Numbered from the stretch's first letter, positions 53,301 through 62,656 are shown. The stretch is DNA of 64,000 nt from GW2011-AR15 sp964512765 (GCA_964512765.1 CAZEKF010000002.1:65454-129453); one strand, 5' to 3'. The notes: a model not told the origin generated them from the sequence alone. A program made the numbers and translations.

Positions 53301-55277
53301 GCCAGAATAACCCTCAGTTTCACAACCTTCATCGTCAAGAGCTTCAATTGAACTGTCAAGGTTAATTATTGTACCATATACAATGTCATGGCACGATGCG
53401 CCAACTTCAGGACAGGTATCACCTTCACCTCTATCATCTGTTCCAGTATCTCCTGCTCCACCTGTACCCGTGTCACCGCCGCTGCCTGCCCCGCCACCTC
53501 CGCCTGCTCCACCTCCACCGCCTCCCCCTGCACCCAAATTTTCAACAGAAGGACATTCATCACCACATTTGTCACCAGATGCCATTGGTTCCCATTTATT
53601 ATCCTCGCTACATGATGCGCATACTCGTTGCGTAGCATCGCCACCAATAATTGGGATACAACCATTTTCATCATGATTCTTATCACATGTATAATACGAA
53701 TTTTCTTCTATTACACCAAACCCTTGAAACTCTGCTTTTACACTACCGTAAATGCACGCGTCTGTTGGTTGAGGTTCTTCTTTGTTTATGACCGTGAACG
53801 TAAATTCAACAGTTGGTGGGTCAACATTACTAACAGCGGTACTATAGGGATCAATTACACATCCATCTTCAACTGTTTCTGAACAGTCGTTTATTGTTAA
53901 AAGCACACCATCTTCTTGTAATTTTGCAGTTGCAGGATAATTATTATCTGCATTAACATCTAAACCACCAAGTTCATCAACAGCTATACACGAATCACCA
54001 TCGTCTTGGAACTTTAAAAAATAATCTCTATAACCTTGTAAAGTTTCAATAGTTGCATAATCCCAGTAATATGTTACACAAACAAATCTTCCATTGTTAC
54101 AGGTTTCGTCTTCTTCAAGATCGTCCATACAACCACAGGTTCCGTACGGACAGCTATCTTTACCTGATTCACAGTTATCTAAACCTTCTTTTATTATTGG
54201 TTTGGCAATACATTCTGTAATATCACAAGAACCATCTCCGCCGCAATTGTCAGTAATTTCAACATATGCTGGATCTGTAGCATGGCTTATCCATAAATCA
54301 CCAACATCTGGATTGTCCTCAGTTTTCCATTCATCACAATGATTACATTCTTCCTGTATCAGGTTTGGTGTTATGATTGTAGTGATTGGAGATTCAGCTT
54401 TACTACAAGATAAAACTGCGCCGTAAGGACTAAAATGTGTTGTTTGTATTGTTAGCTTATTTTTAACAGGATCAATTTCTGTTGGAAGTCCAAACCAGAA
54501 ACCTGTATCATCATCATAGTATCCAATACTAATTTCTTCTTCTTTTATGAATTGAGGAATATCGTCATCATTGTAGTATAAAGTAACTTTTACTGGTTTT
54601 GAAAATATTGCACCATGTGGTACGCCGTTAAAAGCTACCATGCCCGCTAAAACAGAATTGCTTAAAGCATTAAATTCTCTATCTAATAATTTCAAACCAA
54701 CTTTATCAATTTTCTGTCCATTAAGAGTAACATCTGTGCCTGGTTGTACTTCAAGAACCATTGAACCATCCATGGATACAATTCTTGTAACCTCGTCTGT
54801 TTTTAGTTTTTCAATTACTGTTCTAGGGAAAGTATATTCATGTTCATCAAAACTTAATAAAACATTATTCTTTTGAAGTGAAACAGGATAGATAATGTTA
54901 ACAATTAATGCTTCACGCGTTACATCTGCGTTTACATTTAGTTTTTCTGTTGAAACTTTAAAACCTTGATTTTTAAAAAATTTGAAACTATCCAAACAAT
55001 CAGGAAGGTTATCTAAAACATATTCTTCAATTAATGGTGGCGACCACACATTGTGCAGGCCATGTTCAAGTTCTGCTTCAATAACGTTTTGTTTAATACA
55101 TTCATGTATAAACGTGTCTAATGAATTTTGGCTTGTACCTGCAGAAAAAACTGAATCAGAACTTTGTGTTAATTCAGATCTGTTTCTAAAAGATGTGCTA
55201 ACAAAAAACCCAGCAACAACAATAACAATTACAATACCAACTATTACAAAACTAGAGACCTGTGCTTTTTTTACCAT
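50361..55277 (-). CDS. Pilin-anchored giant protein with inactive and active metallophosphoesterase domains
   Basis: This 1638-residue protein starts MVKKAQVSSFVIVGIVIVIVVAGFF, a class III-type anchor. An N-terminal domain (~35-300) resembles the other GQLTIF-family proteins; a Cys-rich region and Gly-rich linker follow (~300-620). Around 750-955 lies a possible TIM-barrel-like region (LVQKSVEKYDTKIVIIPVVY). At ~960-1230 a phosphoesterase-like domain has lost its ligands: ANQG, HLGNYG, GAKD, GFENNY. The final ~270 residues hold an intact one: GDFG, TGDNTYE, GNHD, VTHYSP, GHNHVYE, like secreted acid phosphatases. It likely hydrolyses phosphate esters outside the cell. Confidence 0.82.
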   Translation of the reverse strand: MVKKAQVSSFVIVGIVIVIVVAGFFVSTSFRNRSELTQSSDSVFSAGTSQNSLDTFIHECIKQNVIEAELEHGLHNVWSPPLIEEYVLDNLPDCLDSFKFFKNQGFKVSTEKLNVNADVTREALIVNIIYPVSLQKNNVLLSFDEHEYTFPRTVIEKLKTDEVTRIVSMDGSMVLEVQPGTDVTLNGQKIDKVGLKLLDREFNALSNSVLAGMVAFNGVPHGAIFSKPVKVTLYYNDDDIPQFIKEEEISIGYYDDDTGFWFGLPTEIDPVKNKLTIQTTHFSPYGAVLSCSKAESPITTIITPNLIQEECNHCDEWKTEDNPDVGDLWISHATDPAYVEITDNCGGDGSCDITECIAKPIIKEGLDNCESGKDSCPYGTCGCMDDLEEDETCNNGRFVCVTYYWDYATIETLQGYRDYFLKFQDDGDSCIAVDELGGLDVNADNNYPATAKLQEDGVLLTINDCSETVEDGCVIDPYSTAVSNVDPPTVEFTFTVINKEEPQPTDACIYGSVKAEFQGFGVIEENSYYTCDKNHDENGCIPIIGGDATQRVCASCSEDNKWEPMASGDKCGDECPSVENLGAGGGGGGGAGGGGGAGSGGDTGTGGAGDTGTDDRGEGDTCPEVGASCHDIVYGTIINLDSSIEALDDEGCETEGYSGEFFLIKSSEIDGECWVLGEIQDDTIYQQNGFRPDLYVKLSDIEDISVVIPCETDEDCEEGYYCSEDKICVEKEPLRVSPVIGFSELYFEEFSDAKTLNALSVGYFGIETDQAVTEAQKSDLGLFVKYYGNDFASLPDDDTVVGYWLLDNDCKDQPLEINDLTTLYGTFKKNNENIPVMSNLNNLQCAMEYLNADTENLKFSDTIFFTITPEDVPDPLDTTYIDEQKQLARSLVQKSVEKYDTKIVIIPVVYVSDQNGAIKEADWIKEVGLQLVDETFKGIIFEPWRDLNPVEPEIIEEIKVAFIANQGKDNGVLELIKDQETDLVLHLGNYGHENANNWVSKIKDILDTDESMIPYIGVVGAKDGNWEEYQQIFFNRLSLTPDLMCFVVDETLIGDQMACIYKNLYFVLSGVGLPPYTSGQSDFVKKNIQFDDFDQFDVVIDWKMCGWHKANFDLRVGSTENNLNLAQEFYDSCREAGALVMTGFENNYARSKLLTGFDPITSAQEDDLSVIDLQPGNTVAFVTGLGGQGSHPYSPDDHPSTEPWSSIYTENYYLENGNVQEITDFDNGVLFITFNKNNNQKKAVGEFVNINGQVIDSFEISTGELEIPLPGFIVEVKDEQAYIDAFKEIFSKAKETYVVTDACLNNPGDCHNQLLCEDARHVWDTSAGCVECSNEEHCSNNKICESNVCVEPEPEKDETESDNNDESGDSLFTFAVIGDFGQPTNKEAEVAELVNGWGVDFIVTTGDNTYEKYTDQTDVYWHLPVYYNKYVESKEFYPVLGNHDFFDTGNGYGLASQTYRDYFTWLPSSTEGGRRFYDFKKEHVHFIMLNGMDITPLGASELDSTQKDWAGPLIQNSDSKFQIVVTHYSPYVTSYGSELGEGSHTSNTNIQWPFKDWGADIILAGHNHVYEQLEVNGLPILVNGLGGGYIGNFGTPHEGSKVRYNGMHGAIKATVYENKIVFKFISIDGTEQDSFTLS

Positions 55278-55340
55278 ATTAAATATTCATTTATTGAAGT
55301 GTTGTCATATAAATAGTTTTTTATATGCGAGCAACTAACA

Positions 55341-56690
55341 ATGACAAAAACAATGATAGAAATTACAACAATTGGCGGTTATTCAGAGATTGGCAGGAAC
55401 ATGACCGCAGTTAAATACAAAGACGATGTTATTATTCTTGACATGGGCCTTCATTTAGAAAATTACATTAATTTAAAAGGTGAAGACGATCTAGAACATT
55501 TTTCATTAAAACAGTTAATGCGTGCAGAAGCTGTGCCAAATGATAATTGTATAATTAGTTTAAAAGAAAAAGTAAAAGCTATTATACCAAGCCATGGCCA
55601 TCTCGACCATATTGGAGCAATACCTTACATGGCACACAGGTACAACGCACCGATAATATGTACGCCTTATACAAGTTCTGTGATTAAAGCTATTCTAAAG
55701 GACAAAGAAATTGTGTTACATAATCGAATTGTAACACTTACTAACAATAATAAATTAAAAATAACAGATTCAATCACAATTGAATTTATCAACATTACAC
55801 ATAGTATTCCGGACGCTATCACTGTTGTTATTCATACACCAGACGGTCAAGTTGTTTATTCAAATGATTTTAAACTTGACAACAACCCAACTTTAGGTAG
55901 TAAACCTAATTATAAACGATTGAAACAATTAGGTGACCAAGGCCAGATTAAAGTATTAATGCTTGATTCATTATATGCACATCTTCACATGAAAACACCT
56001 TCTGAATCTATTGCTAAAGAAATGTTAAGGGATGTTATGTTGAACACAGATTCAAAAAATAAAGCAGTCATTGTAACAACATTTTCGTCGCACATTGCAC
56101 GATTGAAATCCATTATTGAATTCGGAAAAAAAATGAAGCGTAAGATCGTATTTTTTGGCAGAAGTTTAGCAAAGTATGTTTACGCAGCTGAAGATATTGG
56201 TTTAGTAAAATTTTCAAAGTATATTGACATATGTAGTTATCGAAGACAAATGAAAAGAAAATTGCAAGAAATTGAAAAACAAGGTCGTGACAAATATTTA
56301 ATAGTATGTACAGGACATCAAGGTGAGCCAAACGCAGTGTTGTCAAGTTTAGTTGATAATAAGTTAGGGTTTAGATTATACCCTGAAGATCATGTTATTT
56401 TTTCATGCACAACTATACCTGGGGAAATTAATATTAAAAATCGTGAAATATTAGAATCTAAATTAAGAAAAGCAAAAGTTAGGATTTTTAAAGACATTCA
56501 CGCAAGTGGTCATGCAAGCAGAGAAGATCATAGAGAATTTATTAAAATGCTAAAACCACAACACATTATTCCTTCTCACATTGATTCTGAACGAGCGCAA
56601 CATATGGTTTCTTTGACAGAAGAAATGGGTTATGAAAGAAATAAAACTGTGCATGTTATGGAAGATGGAAAAACTCTAAACTTAAATTAA
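55341..56690 (+). CDS. rnj: RNase J-type metallo-beta-lactamase/beta-CASP ribonuclease
   Basis: This 449-residue enzyme has TIGGYSEIGRNMTAV and ILDMGL at the start, the zinc motif PSHGHLDHIGA (HxHxDH, near residue 84), HSIPDA, the second metal Asp in VYSNDFKLD, beta-CASP motifs (TTFSSHIARL, CTGHQGEPNAVLS) and the closing HASGHASREDHREF...PSHID. Archaeal RNase J is a 5'-3' exoribonuclease. The ATG is about 20 bases after a TATA-like TTTTTATATG, so the message is probably leaderless. Confidence 0.95.
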   Translation: MTKTMIEITTIGGYSEIGRNMTAVKYKDDVIILDMGLHLENYINLKGEDDLEHFSLKQLMRAEAVPNDNCIISLKEKVKAIIPSHGHLDHIGAIPYMAHRYNAPIICTPYTSSVIKAILKDKEIVLHNRIVTLTNNNKLKITDSITIEFINITHSIPDAITVVIHTPDGQVVYSNDFKLDNNPTLGSKPNYKRLKQLGDQGQIKVLMLDSLYAHLHMKTPSESIAKEMLRDVMLNTDSKNKAVIVTTFSSHIARLKSIIEFGKKMKRKIVFFGRSLAKYVYAAEDIGLVKFSKYIDICSYRRQMKRKLQEIEKQGRDKYLIVCTGHQGEPNAVLSSLVDNKLGFRLYPEDHVIFSCTTIPGEINIKNREILESKLRKAKVRIFKDIHASGHASREDHREFIKMLKPQHIIPSHIDSERAQHMVSLTEEMGYERNKTVHVMEDGKTLNLN

Positions 56691-56753
56691 CTATTTTTTA
56701 ATAGTAACAAAACAAAAACCTTAAATATTAGTTTTATATATTTTTATGTTAAA

Positions 56754-57671
56754 ATGGTGCACATACCAAATTGGCTTGTTAAGCCACTTAGAGGTTTATT
56801 AAGTGGTAATCCTAATGAAAGAGCAAGAATAATATTACTAAAACAAGGTTTTGAGATAAATTACAGTCATGGAGTTAGTCTTAGTGATCGTCTTCAAGAT
56901 GACACTGATAGAGTAAGAATTTCTCAAACAGACCATGATAAAGATTCTTTTACAGACGAGTTATCTGTACCAGCAGTTCAAGAGATTATTCAGAAAGGTA
57001 ATGCACATAAAGAAGAATATAAACGATTAATGGGAAATACTGCATTTGATAGAAGAGGCGCTGCATTAGATAGACTTGCTCAAATAAATGAAGAAGTACC
57101 ACTATCTTTTATTGAAACCGCAATACTTGCAGACGAAGCTGAAGAAATTTTTCAGCAAACAATTGGTTTATACCGTCATGGAAAAATTATTGATTTTTTA
57201 GACCCATTGATTCAGACAGGCGAATTTATTCTTTCAATAGTAGATGAAAAAACAAGAGCAATCTTTTTAGGAGCAGATATTCTTGACATAGGATGGAAAT
57301 CATGGTACGTAGGTAAATTAGGAAGTACTTTTTATGCAGAACCTGTTGGAATTTTTAAAAGAGAAAGAAAATATATAGAGTTCAAAAAAGGAAACTTTAT
57401 GGTGATAAAAACATTAGGATATGAGTTTGGTACTCTTCTTGCTAACATCGGATCAAACATTGAAAGCCCAAATGTTCCTATACTTAGTGACCCAGCAGTT
57501 AGTCTGGCGGTTGATGCTGTCTCTACAACAGCAGGTTTAGTAGAGATAGGTACAAGATATATTAACAAATATTTTGATGGATTAGCTCATAAAACTATTC
57601 AAAATTATGAAAACACGTTTGAACAAAGAAGAACTGTATTAGAGCAGTTTTATGAACAATTACCTGCATAA
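56754..57671 (+). CDS. Hypothetical protein, mostly helical
   Basis: This 305-residue protein is largely helical and has no signal. The middle has IIDFLDPLIQTGEFILSIVD, and the second half has weakly hydrophobic segments such as TLGYEFGTLLANIG and DPAVSLAVDAVSTTAGLVEIG, but none is a clear membrane helix. A TATA-like TTTTATATATTTTTA lies about 25 bases upstream. No known family was recognised. It is followed by a repeat-bearing 3' region. Confidence 0.55.
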   Translation: MVHIPNWLVKPLRGLLSGNPNERARIILLKQGFEINYSHGVSLSDRLQDDTDRVRISQTDHDKDSFTDELSVPAVQEIIQKGNAHKEEYKRLMGNTAFDRRGAALDRLAQINEEVPLSFIETAILADEAEEIFQQTIGLYRHGKIIDFLDPLIQTGEFILSIVDEKTRAIFLGADILDIGWKSWYVGKLGSTFYAEPVGIFKRERKYIEFKKGNFMVIKTLGYEFGTLLANIGSNIESPNVPILSDPAVSLAVDAVSTTAGLVEIGTRYINKYFDGLAHKTIQNYENTFEQRRTVLEQFYEQLPA

Positions 57672-57716
57672 TTTTATTCTCTTTAATGATTTCACAATGT
57701 TTTTAAGCTGAAACCA

Positions 57717-57760
57717 CAAAAATCAAAGATTTTTGGGTCCCAGAAATTAAAAAATTTCTG
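57717..57760 (+). repeat. Hairpin-palindrome-hairpin module, copy 2
   Basis: CAAAAATC-AAA-GATTTTTG (57717-57735) is followed by the short palindrome TGGGTCCCA (57734-57742) and CAGAAATT-AAAA-AATTTCTG (57741-57760). The same order occurs in the tRNA-Thr intron (GAAATC-AAA-GATTTTC, GGCATGCC, CGAAAA-GGCA-TTTTCG) and at 63164-63219. It lies between the hypothetical gene and pcna. Confidence 0.7.
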
Positions 57761-57809
57761 AGGAATCAGAGAATTTCATATATAAAACCTGCTTCCTTAC
57801 TCTCAGCAA

Positions 57810-57822
57810 GTTTTATAAATAA
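57810..57822 (+). promoter_or_regulatory. TATA box of pcna
   Basis: TTTTATAAATAAA lies about 50 bases before ATG 57868; the GGGGGT just before the start (about 57854-57859) could serve as ribosome-binding site in the resulting short leader. Confidence 0.5.
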
Positions 57823-57867
57823 AAAACTTATTCATTACAGTATAAAAAAACATAGGGGGTTATTATT

Positions 57868-58163
57868 ATGAAACTAACATTAGCAGATTCAAGGTTATTA
57901 AAAGATAGTGTGTCAATTATTTCTGATCTGGTTACTGAAGCAAGATTTACTGTAACTAAAGATTCAATAGATCTAGTAGCGATGGATCCAGCCAATGTTG
58001 CAATGGTTATATTTAAACTGTTAAGTTCAAGTTTCACTGAATACCAAGTAGAGAAAGAAGTTAAGATTGCTTTAAACTTGAACAATCTGAAACAAGTATT
58101 GAAAAGATCAACCGCAAATGACATTGTTACATTGGAACTTGAAGAAAATAAGTTTAAGATTGT
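57868..58163 (+). CDS. pcn: PCNA sliding clamp (3' end lost in gap)
   Basis: The first 98 residues of a DNA sliding clamp are visible: MKLTLADSRLLKDSVSIISDLVTEARFTV, then LVAMDPANVAMVIFKL, YQVEKEVKIALNLNNLKQVLKRS and VTLELEENKFKI. The DPANVAM phrase and strand order match archaeal PCNA (normally about 245 residues). The rest falls in the 100-N gap or beyond; the downstream sequence is a different gene. Partner of the DNA ligase in this window. Confidence 0.93.
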
Positions 58164-58263
58164 NNNNNNNNNNNNNNNNNNNNNNNNNNNNNNNNNNNNN
58201 NNNNNNNNNNNNNNNNNNNNNNNNNNNNNNNNNNNNNNNNNNNNNNNNNNNNNNNNNNNNNNN
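58164..58263. other. Assembly gap (100 N)
   Basis: Exactly 100 N. It removes the end of pcna and the start of the following surface-protein gene. The missing two thirds of pcna (roughly 440 bases) cannot fit in 100 bases, so the true gap must be longer. Confidence 0.99.
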
Positions 58264-61036
58264 AAAAATACACGAGATTTTATTAGTTATAATATTTTTA
58301 AGCTTATTATCTTTTGTTTATGCAGAAGATACAGATGCAGATGGTTTGGATGATACTTGGGAAATTAATTATTTTACTAACCTTACACAAATAGCAAGCG
58401 GTGACCCTGACACTGACTCACTAAATAATCTACAAGAATATAATTATAATAGTAGTCCAATCAGCAATGACACTGATCTGGACGGGTATACAGATGGATT
58501 GGAAATTTATTACAACACAAATTTAACAGATAATTCCAGTTTTCCAACAGGAAGTTTAAACAAAATTACTCTTTTAGAACCTAGCTTTGGTGTTGCTTCG
58601 GTATCTGTTTTTAATTTTGTTGTAAGAACAGAAAACGCTTCTGAGTGTAAATATAGCACGTCACCGCTTAATAAATACGATTCTATTGACAACCCTAACC
58701 AAATCTTTTCAACAGAAGATGATTATGATCATAAAATTGAAGAGTTTACTCTAAACACTCCTGACAAGTATGAAACATCAATATATGTAATATGTAAAAC
58801 TAAAGATAATAATTACATTAACGACGGATTTGCTGAAGAAATAAAATTGAGTGTTGACCGAACACCGCCTAACATGATATCTTTGATAGCTGACCCTAGC
58901 CCAGTCATTGAACGGTTGGAAGTTAAGTTAATAGCTGAGACAGATGACAAAACAATATGCAGGTTTAAATCTTCAAACATTACATTAGAAGAACTTGATT
59001 CATTGTTTGTTGACATAAACGAATCAGAGTTTCATACAGAAAGTTCTCAAACATTAACAAAATACACAACTCCAATGATTGAAGATCAAACAGGATATTT
59101 ATTTTTTGCAGCGTGTATGAACAAAGCGCAATGGTCAGTCATTGACATTGTTAGTTTTGAAGTTAATTTATCAGTATCAAACAAAATAACAGAACTTAGT
59201 CCAACAGGACATTATAACGAGGACGAAGTTGAGATTAGGGTTATTACAAACAAAGATTCAACATGTAAATTCGGGCAAGGATATTTGAACCAGTTTCCTC
59301 AAGGCAATGAAAAAGTGCATTTTATACAACAGGAAAATCTTACAGACGGGTTTTTTTCACTTCCTGTAATATGCACGTTTAATGATGCGAGCGTGATTGA
59401 AACAGTAGTAGAATTTACAGTTGACACAGAACCTCCAACGTCTGTATCAATTAAAGCAGATCAAAAAACATGCAACAATGAATCTTTATCAGTCGAGTTT
59501 TCAGCCCAGGACAACATTGACATATCCCATTATGTTGTTAAATTACTTGACTCACTGAACAATGTTTTGTTTAAGAATGAATCTAATTTAACAAGCATTG
59601 AATATATTTCAAACAACCTTACACTATCTAAAAAATATTTCTGGGAAATTTATGCAGTTGACATTGCAGGTAACCTTGGCCAGGCTAAAAAGAGTTCAGG
59701 GACATTAATATTACCAGAAACTGATAAGTTATGCGAAGAAAACCAGCCGCCAATAGTTAGTTTTGTTTCAAAACTAACTGAAGATGGGATAAAACTTATT
59801 TTGAACTGCAAAGATGACAGCGGTACTTGTAAAAGTAAATATTATTCTGTAATCCGTCCAGAAGAAAGTTGCGAAAATGCAATTTTAAAAAGATATTATT
59901 CCCAAGTTTTGATTAAAAACGAATCAAAATTTTGTTTTAATTTAACAGACAAAAAAGGTTTGAGTATTTTTGACAGTGCTACTGTTAAATACACGGAATG
60001 TAGTTCTAATATTACATGTTGTGCAGGTAAACAAGGCCAGGTTTGTCTAAACAATTGTACAGTTGTTACAGACGTTGACTGTGCAGAGGATAAAATTGAT
60101 AGTGATAAAGATGGTATTTTAGATAACAAAGAAATAGAGTGTGGGTTAAACATTAACCTTGCAGATGCGTTGCTTGACTATGACAATGATACTTTAACTA
60201 ACAAAGAAGAATGTTTAACATATAAAACAAGCATTACTCAAAAAGATACAGACGGCGATGGTTTTGATGATAACATTGAAGTTGAAGAAAGGACAGACCC
60301 TAATGACTTTTTAGATTATCCAATAGACGATGACCTTGACACAGATAATGACGGGATTACAGATGTCAAAGAAAATGAATGTGGTCTTGACCCTGAAGAT
60401 CCTGATGATGCAAGTGAAGATAATGATGAAGATGGGTTAACTAATAAGTATGAGTGTAGGTACGGGACAAACATAAACAAAGAAGATACTGACGGAGACG
60501 GCTATAGTGATAAAGTTGAAATAGATAAAAACACTGACCCAAGAAAAAAGTCAGAGTTTCCTAAATCACATTTGTTTAATATAATTTTGTTTGTTGCAGG
60601 TATTACAGCTATTGCTTTTGGAATTATGTTTTTTACAAAAGGTTCACCAAAAAAATCAAAACCTACCAATGAAATAAAAACTAACAAATCTAAAAAACCA
60701 CTTGTTAATTTTAACACTGCAAAAAAAGAAATGCAGAAATTACCTAATGAACCCCGGGTAAAACAACAACCTGCAAAAAAGATTGTGTTTGATTCAGAAC
60801 TTGACAGAGAAATTCGAAGAAAAAGAGAAGAGTTACGGTTAAAAGAAAAAACATCAATATTTGACGAGTTTGTTGATGATTCTACAAAAAAACCAAGGTT
60901 ATCACCAAAAAAAACATCTAAACCTGATCAAAAAGAAAATGTTTTTGACAGACTGGACCATATATCTGAAGAAGATGCTTATGAAGATATTGAAAAAATT
61001 AAAAAACGAGGTAAGAACAAAGATGAAGAGGAATAA
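58264..61036 (+). CDS. Membrane-anchored surface protein with TSP3-type calcium repeats (5' truncated)
   Basis: About 923 residues are visible, reading in frame from 58265; the first residues (EILLVIIFLSLLSFVYAED) are the end of a signal sequence, so little is lost. Asp-rich thrombospondin type 3-like repeats flank the ectodomain: DTDADGLDDTWE and NDTDLDGYTDGLE at the start, and KDTDGDGFDDNIE, DTDNDGITDVKE, EDTDGDGYSDKVE near the end. Ig-like modules lie between. A membrane helix (LFNIILFVAGITAIAFGIMFF) precedes a basic, coiled-coil cytoplasmic tail of about 150 residues. It overlaps the pilin-like gene downstream by 14 bases. Confidence 0.8.
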
Positions 61037-61529
61037 AGCACAGATATCATCGCAAATTTTTGTTTACATATTAGCAGCAGTCATTATTGCTGTTATTTTG
61101 TTAGTTGGGTATAAAGCAATCTCAACCATACTAGGATTCACAAGCAAAGTTCCAATTGATGATTTTAAAATTGATTTTGAGAGTGAGGTTCATAAAATAA
61201 CAAGAAGTTACGGTTCTATCAAAAAGTTTGAGTTTACCTTGCCTGAAAAGTTTGACACAATATGTTTTATAGATTCGATGAACGAGAATAATGAGTTTGA
61301 GATTAGTGCAAATATTGGTAATGCGTTTATCGAAGATATTGTTAGTGATAATGTTCAGAAAAATGTTTTTTTGTTAAAAGAAGATATAATTGAAGAATCG
61401 TTTTATGTTGAAAACATGGACGTGTCAGAAGATTATTTATGCGTTGAAAATCAAGGATTAATGAAAATTTGGTTTGAAGGTGCTGGTAAAAAAGCATGTT
61501 TGAAAAAGGAGCAGGAAGAAACTTGTTGA
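61023..61529 (+). CDS. Pilin-like protein, cassette 2 first gene
   Basis: The start ATG 61023 gives MKRNKAQISSQIFVYILAAVIIAVILLVGYKAI, a class III signal and helix, and overlaps the preceding stop by 14 bases; longer frames starting upstream lie inside the previous gene. The ectodomain (about 130 residues) has PEKFDTICFID and CVENQGLMKIWFEG and a Cys near each end. No counterpart is visible in cassette 1. Predicted subunit of the pilin-like assembly. Confidence 0.75.
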   Translation: MKRNKAQISSQIFVYILAAVIIAVILLVGYKAISTILGFTSKVPIDDFKIDFESEVHKITRSYGSIKKFEFTLPEKFDTICFIDSMNENNEFEISANIGNAFIEDIVSDNVQKNVFLLKEDIIEESFYVENMDVSEDYLCVENQGLMKIWFEGAGKKACLKKEQEETC

Positions 61530-61562
61530 TTTTTTAAAATAAATGAAGAAAGGACAGATCCG

Positions 61563-61626
61563 CCAAACCTTTAAAAAAGCTTTGATGGAAACAAATCCGG
61601 TACTATTCAGGCGAGCTGAATAGTAC
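61563..61626 (-). repeat. Repeat element C: inverted copy of the tRNA-tail hairpin plus an 11-bp GTAC hairpin
   Basis: 61563-61592 is the exact reverse complement (30/30) of 41010-41039 in element B. Eight bases later a perfect 11-bp hairpin follows: GTACTATTCAG-GCGAG-CTGAATAGTAC (61600-61626). It sits between two pilin-like genes, ending 12 bases before the next ATG. No tRNA is present here, so the hairpin core is mobile or reused apart from tRNA genes. Confidence 0.85.
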
Positions 61627-61638
61627 GTTATAGACATA

Positions 61639-62649
61639 ATGAAAAAAGCACAGATAAGCATACAATTTAACTGGATATATGTTGCAATAGTTGGAGTAAT
61701 AATATTGGCAGTTTTTATTAATATTGCATCCGGTGTTAGGAAAAGTTCAAAAATAAAGTTAGAGATTGATGCTATTAATTATTTTGATGAAATCTTTGTT
61801 AGTGTTCAGGCCAGTGAAAATACTGAAAATTCTATTGTCTTACCCGGGCTTGAGTTAGAAGTTGCTACAGACGAAGATAGTTGCAATTCGTACACAATTG
61901 AAGGTTCAAGTTTAGGAGGCAGGTCAACAGAGTTTGTGCCGTTGTTTAGTCCAAGTATAATTAAAAAACGAATCTTGTCATATTCAATTGGATGGGACAT
62001 GCCGTTCAGAGTTAATTACTTTCTTTATTTAACAAGCCCAGACATTGCGTATGTTTCAGTTGGTGATAATATTATCAAAAAAGATTTACCTGAACATCTT
62101 ACTTTAGAAAAAGTTAGCAATGCTGAAGAGTTTGAAAATCAAAATTATTATAAGATAAAATTCTATTCATTTTCAAAAGATTTCACCAGTTCTTATTTAG
62201 ACAATAGCGTGGTAGATTTAAAAGATACAGACGTTTCTGCGTTATATATTGACGAGAGTAAGAAAACTATAATTTTTTATGAAAAAGATCAAGACGAATT
62301 TATAAAAACAGGCGAAACATATTACTTTGACACACCAACTTTAATAGCAGCATTATATTCAGAAAATCTTGGGTCATACGAATGTAACTTGTTAAAAGCA
62401 ATAAAAAGACTTAACAAATTTTCTACAATATTAAAGCAGAGAATCAGTTTAATTAAAAAGTCAGATCTTATGCCGTTGTGCAGTGTTTCATTTTATGATC
62501 AAGCAGAATCATTATTATCAGAATTAGAATCAGTATCAAAAACAGAAAAAATTACTCCACAACTATTAGGTAAAATCAGTTCAGTAAAAAAAGAATTACA
62601 AGATTTGAACACAAACATTAACAAGAGATCTTGTCCGACTGTTTATTAG
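61639..62649 (+). CDS. Large minor-pilin-like protein, cassette 2 gene A
   Basis: This 336-residue paralogue of 10434-11492 begins MKKAQISIQFNWIYVAIVG and has one membrane helix. Shared landmarks are the IQFNWIY block, a D-N-x-Y-x-KI stretch (NYYKIKFYSF vs NYDKIRYIAI), YYFDTPTLIAALYSENLG and a C-terminal RSCPTVY versus LSCPLVY. The ectodomain C-terminal part is helical. Gene order after it (163 then 160 residues) repeats that of cassette 1. Confidence 0.78.
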   Translation: MKKAQISIQFNWIYVAIVGVIILAVFINIASGVRKSSKIKLEIDAINYFDEIFVSVQASENTENSIVLPGLELEVATDEDSCNSYTIEGSSLGGRSTEFVPLFSPSIIKKRILSYSIGWDMPFRVNYFLYLTSPDIAYVSVGDNIIKKDLPEHLTLEKVSNAEEFENQNYYKIKFYSFSKDFTSSYLDNSVVDLKDTDVSALYIDESKKTIIFYEKDQDEFIKTGETYYFDTPTLIAALYSENLGSYECNLLKAIKRLNKFSTILKQRISLIKKSDLMPLCSVSFYDQAESLLSELESVSKTEKITPQLLGKISSVKKELQDLNTNINKRSCPTVY

Positions 62650-62656
62650 TTATAAA

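Noticed and set aside
53383..53676. Plus-strand ORFs rich in Pro opposite the Gly-rich linker of the 1638-residue protein
   Set aside because: They are the reverse complement of Gly/Ala codons in a low-complexity linker and have no independent support.
58118..61036. A single 972-residue ORF running through the third N gap
   Set aside because: The frame before the gap is an alternative frame of pcna; continuity arises only because N codons contain no stop. The real surface-protein gene begins in or before the gap.
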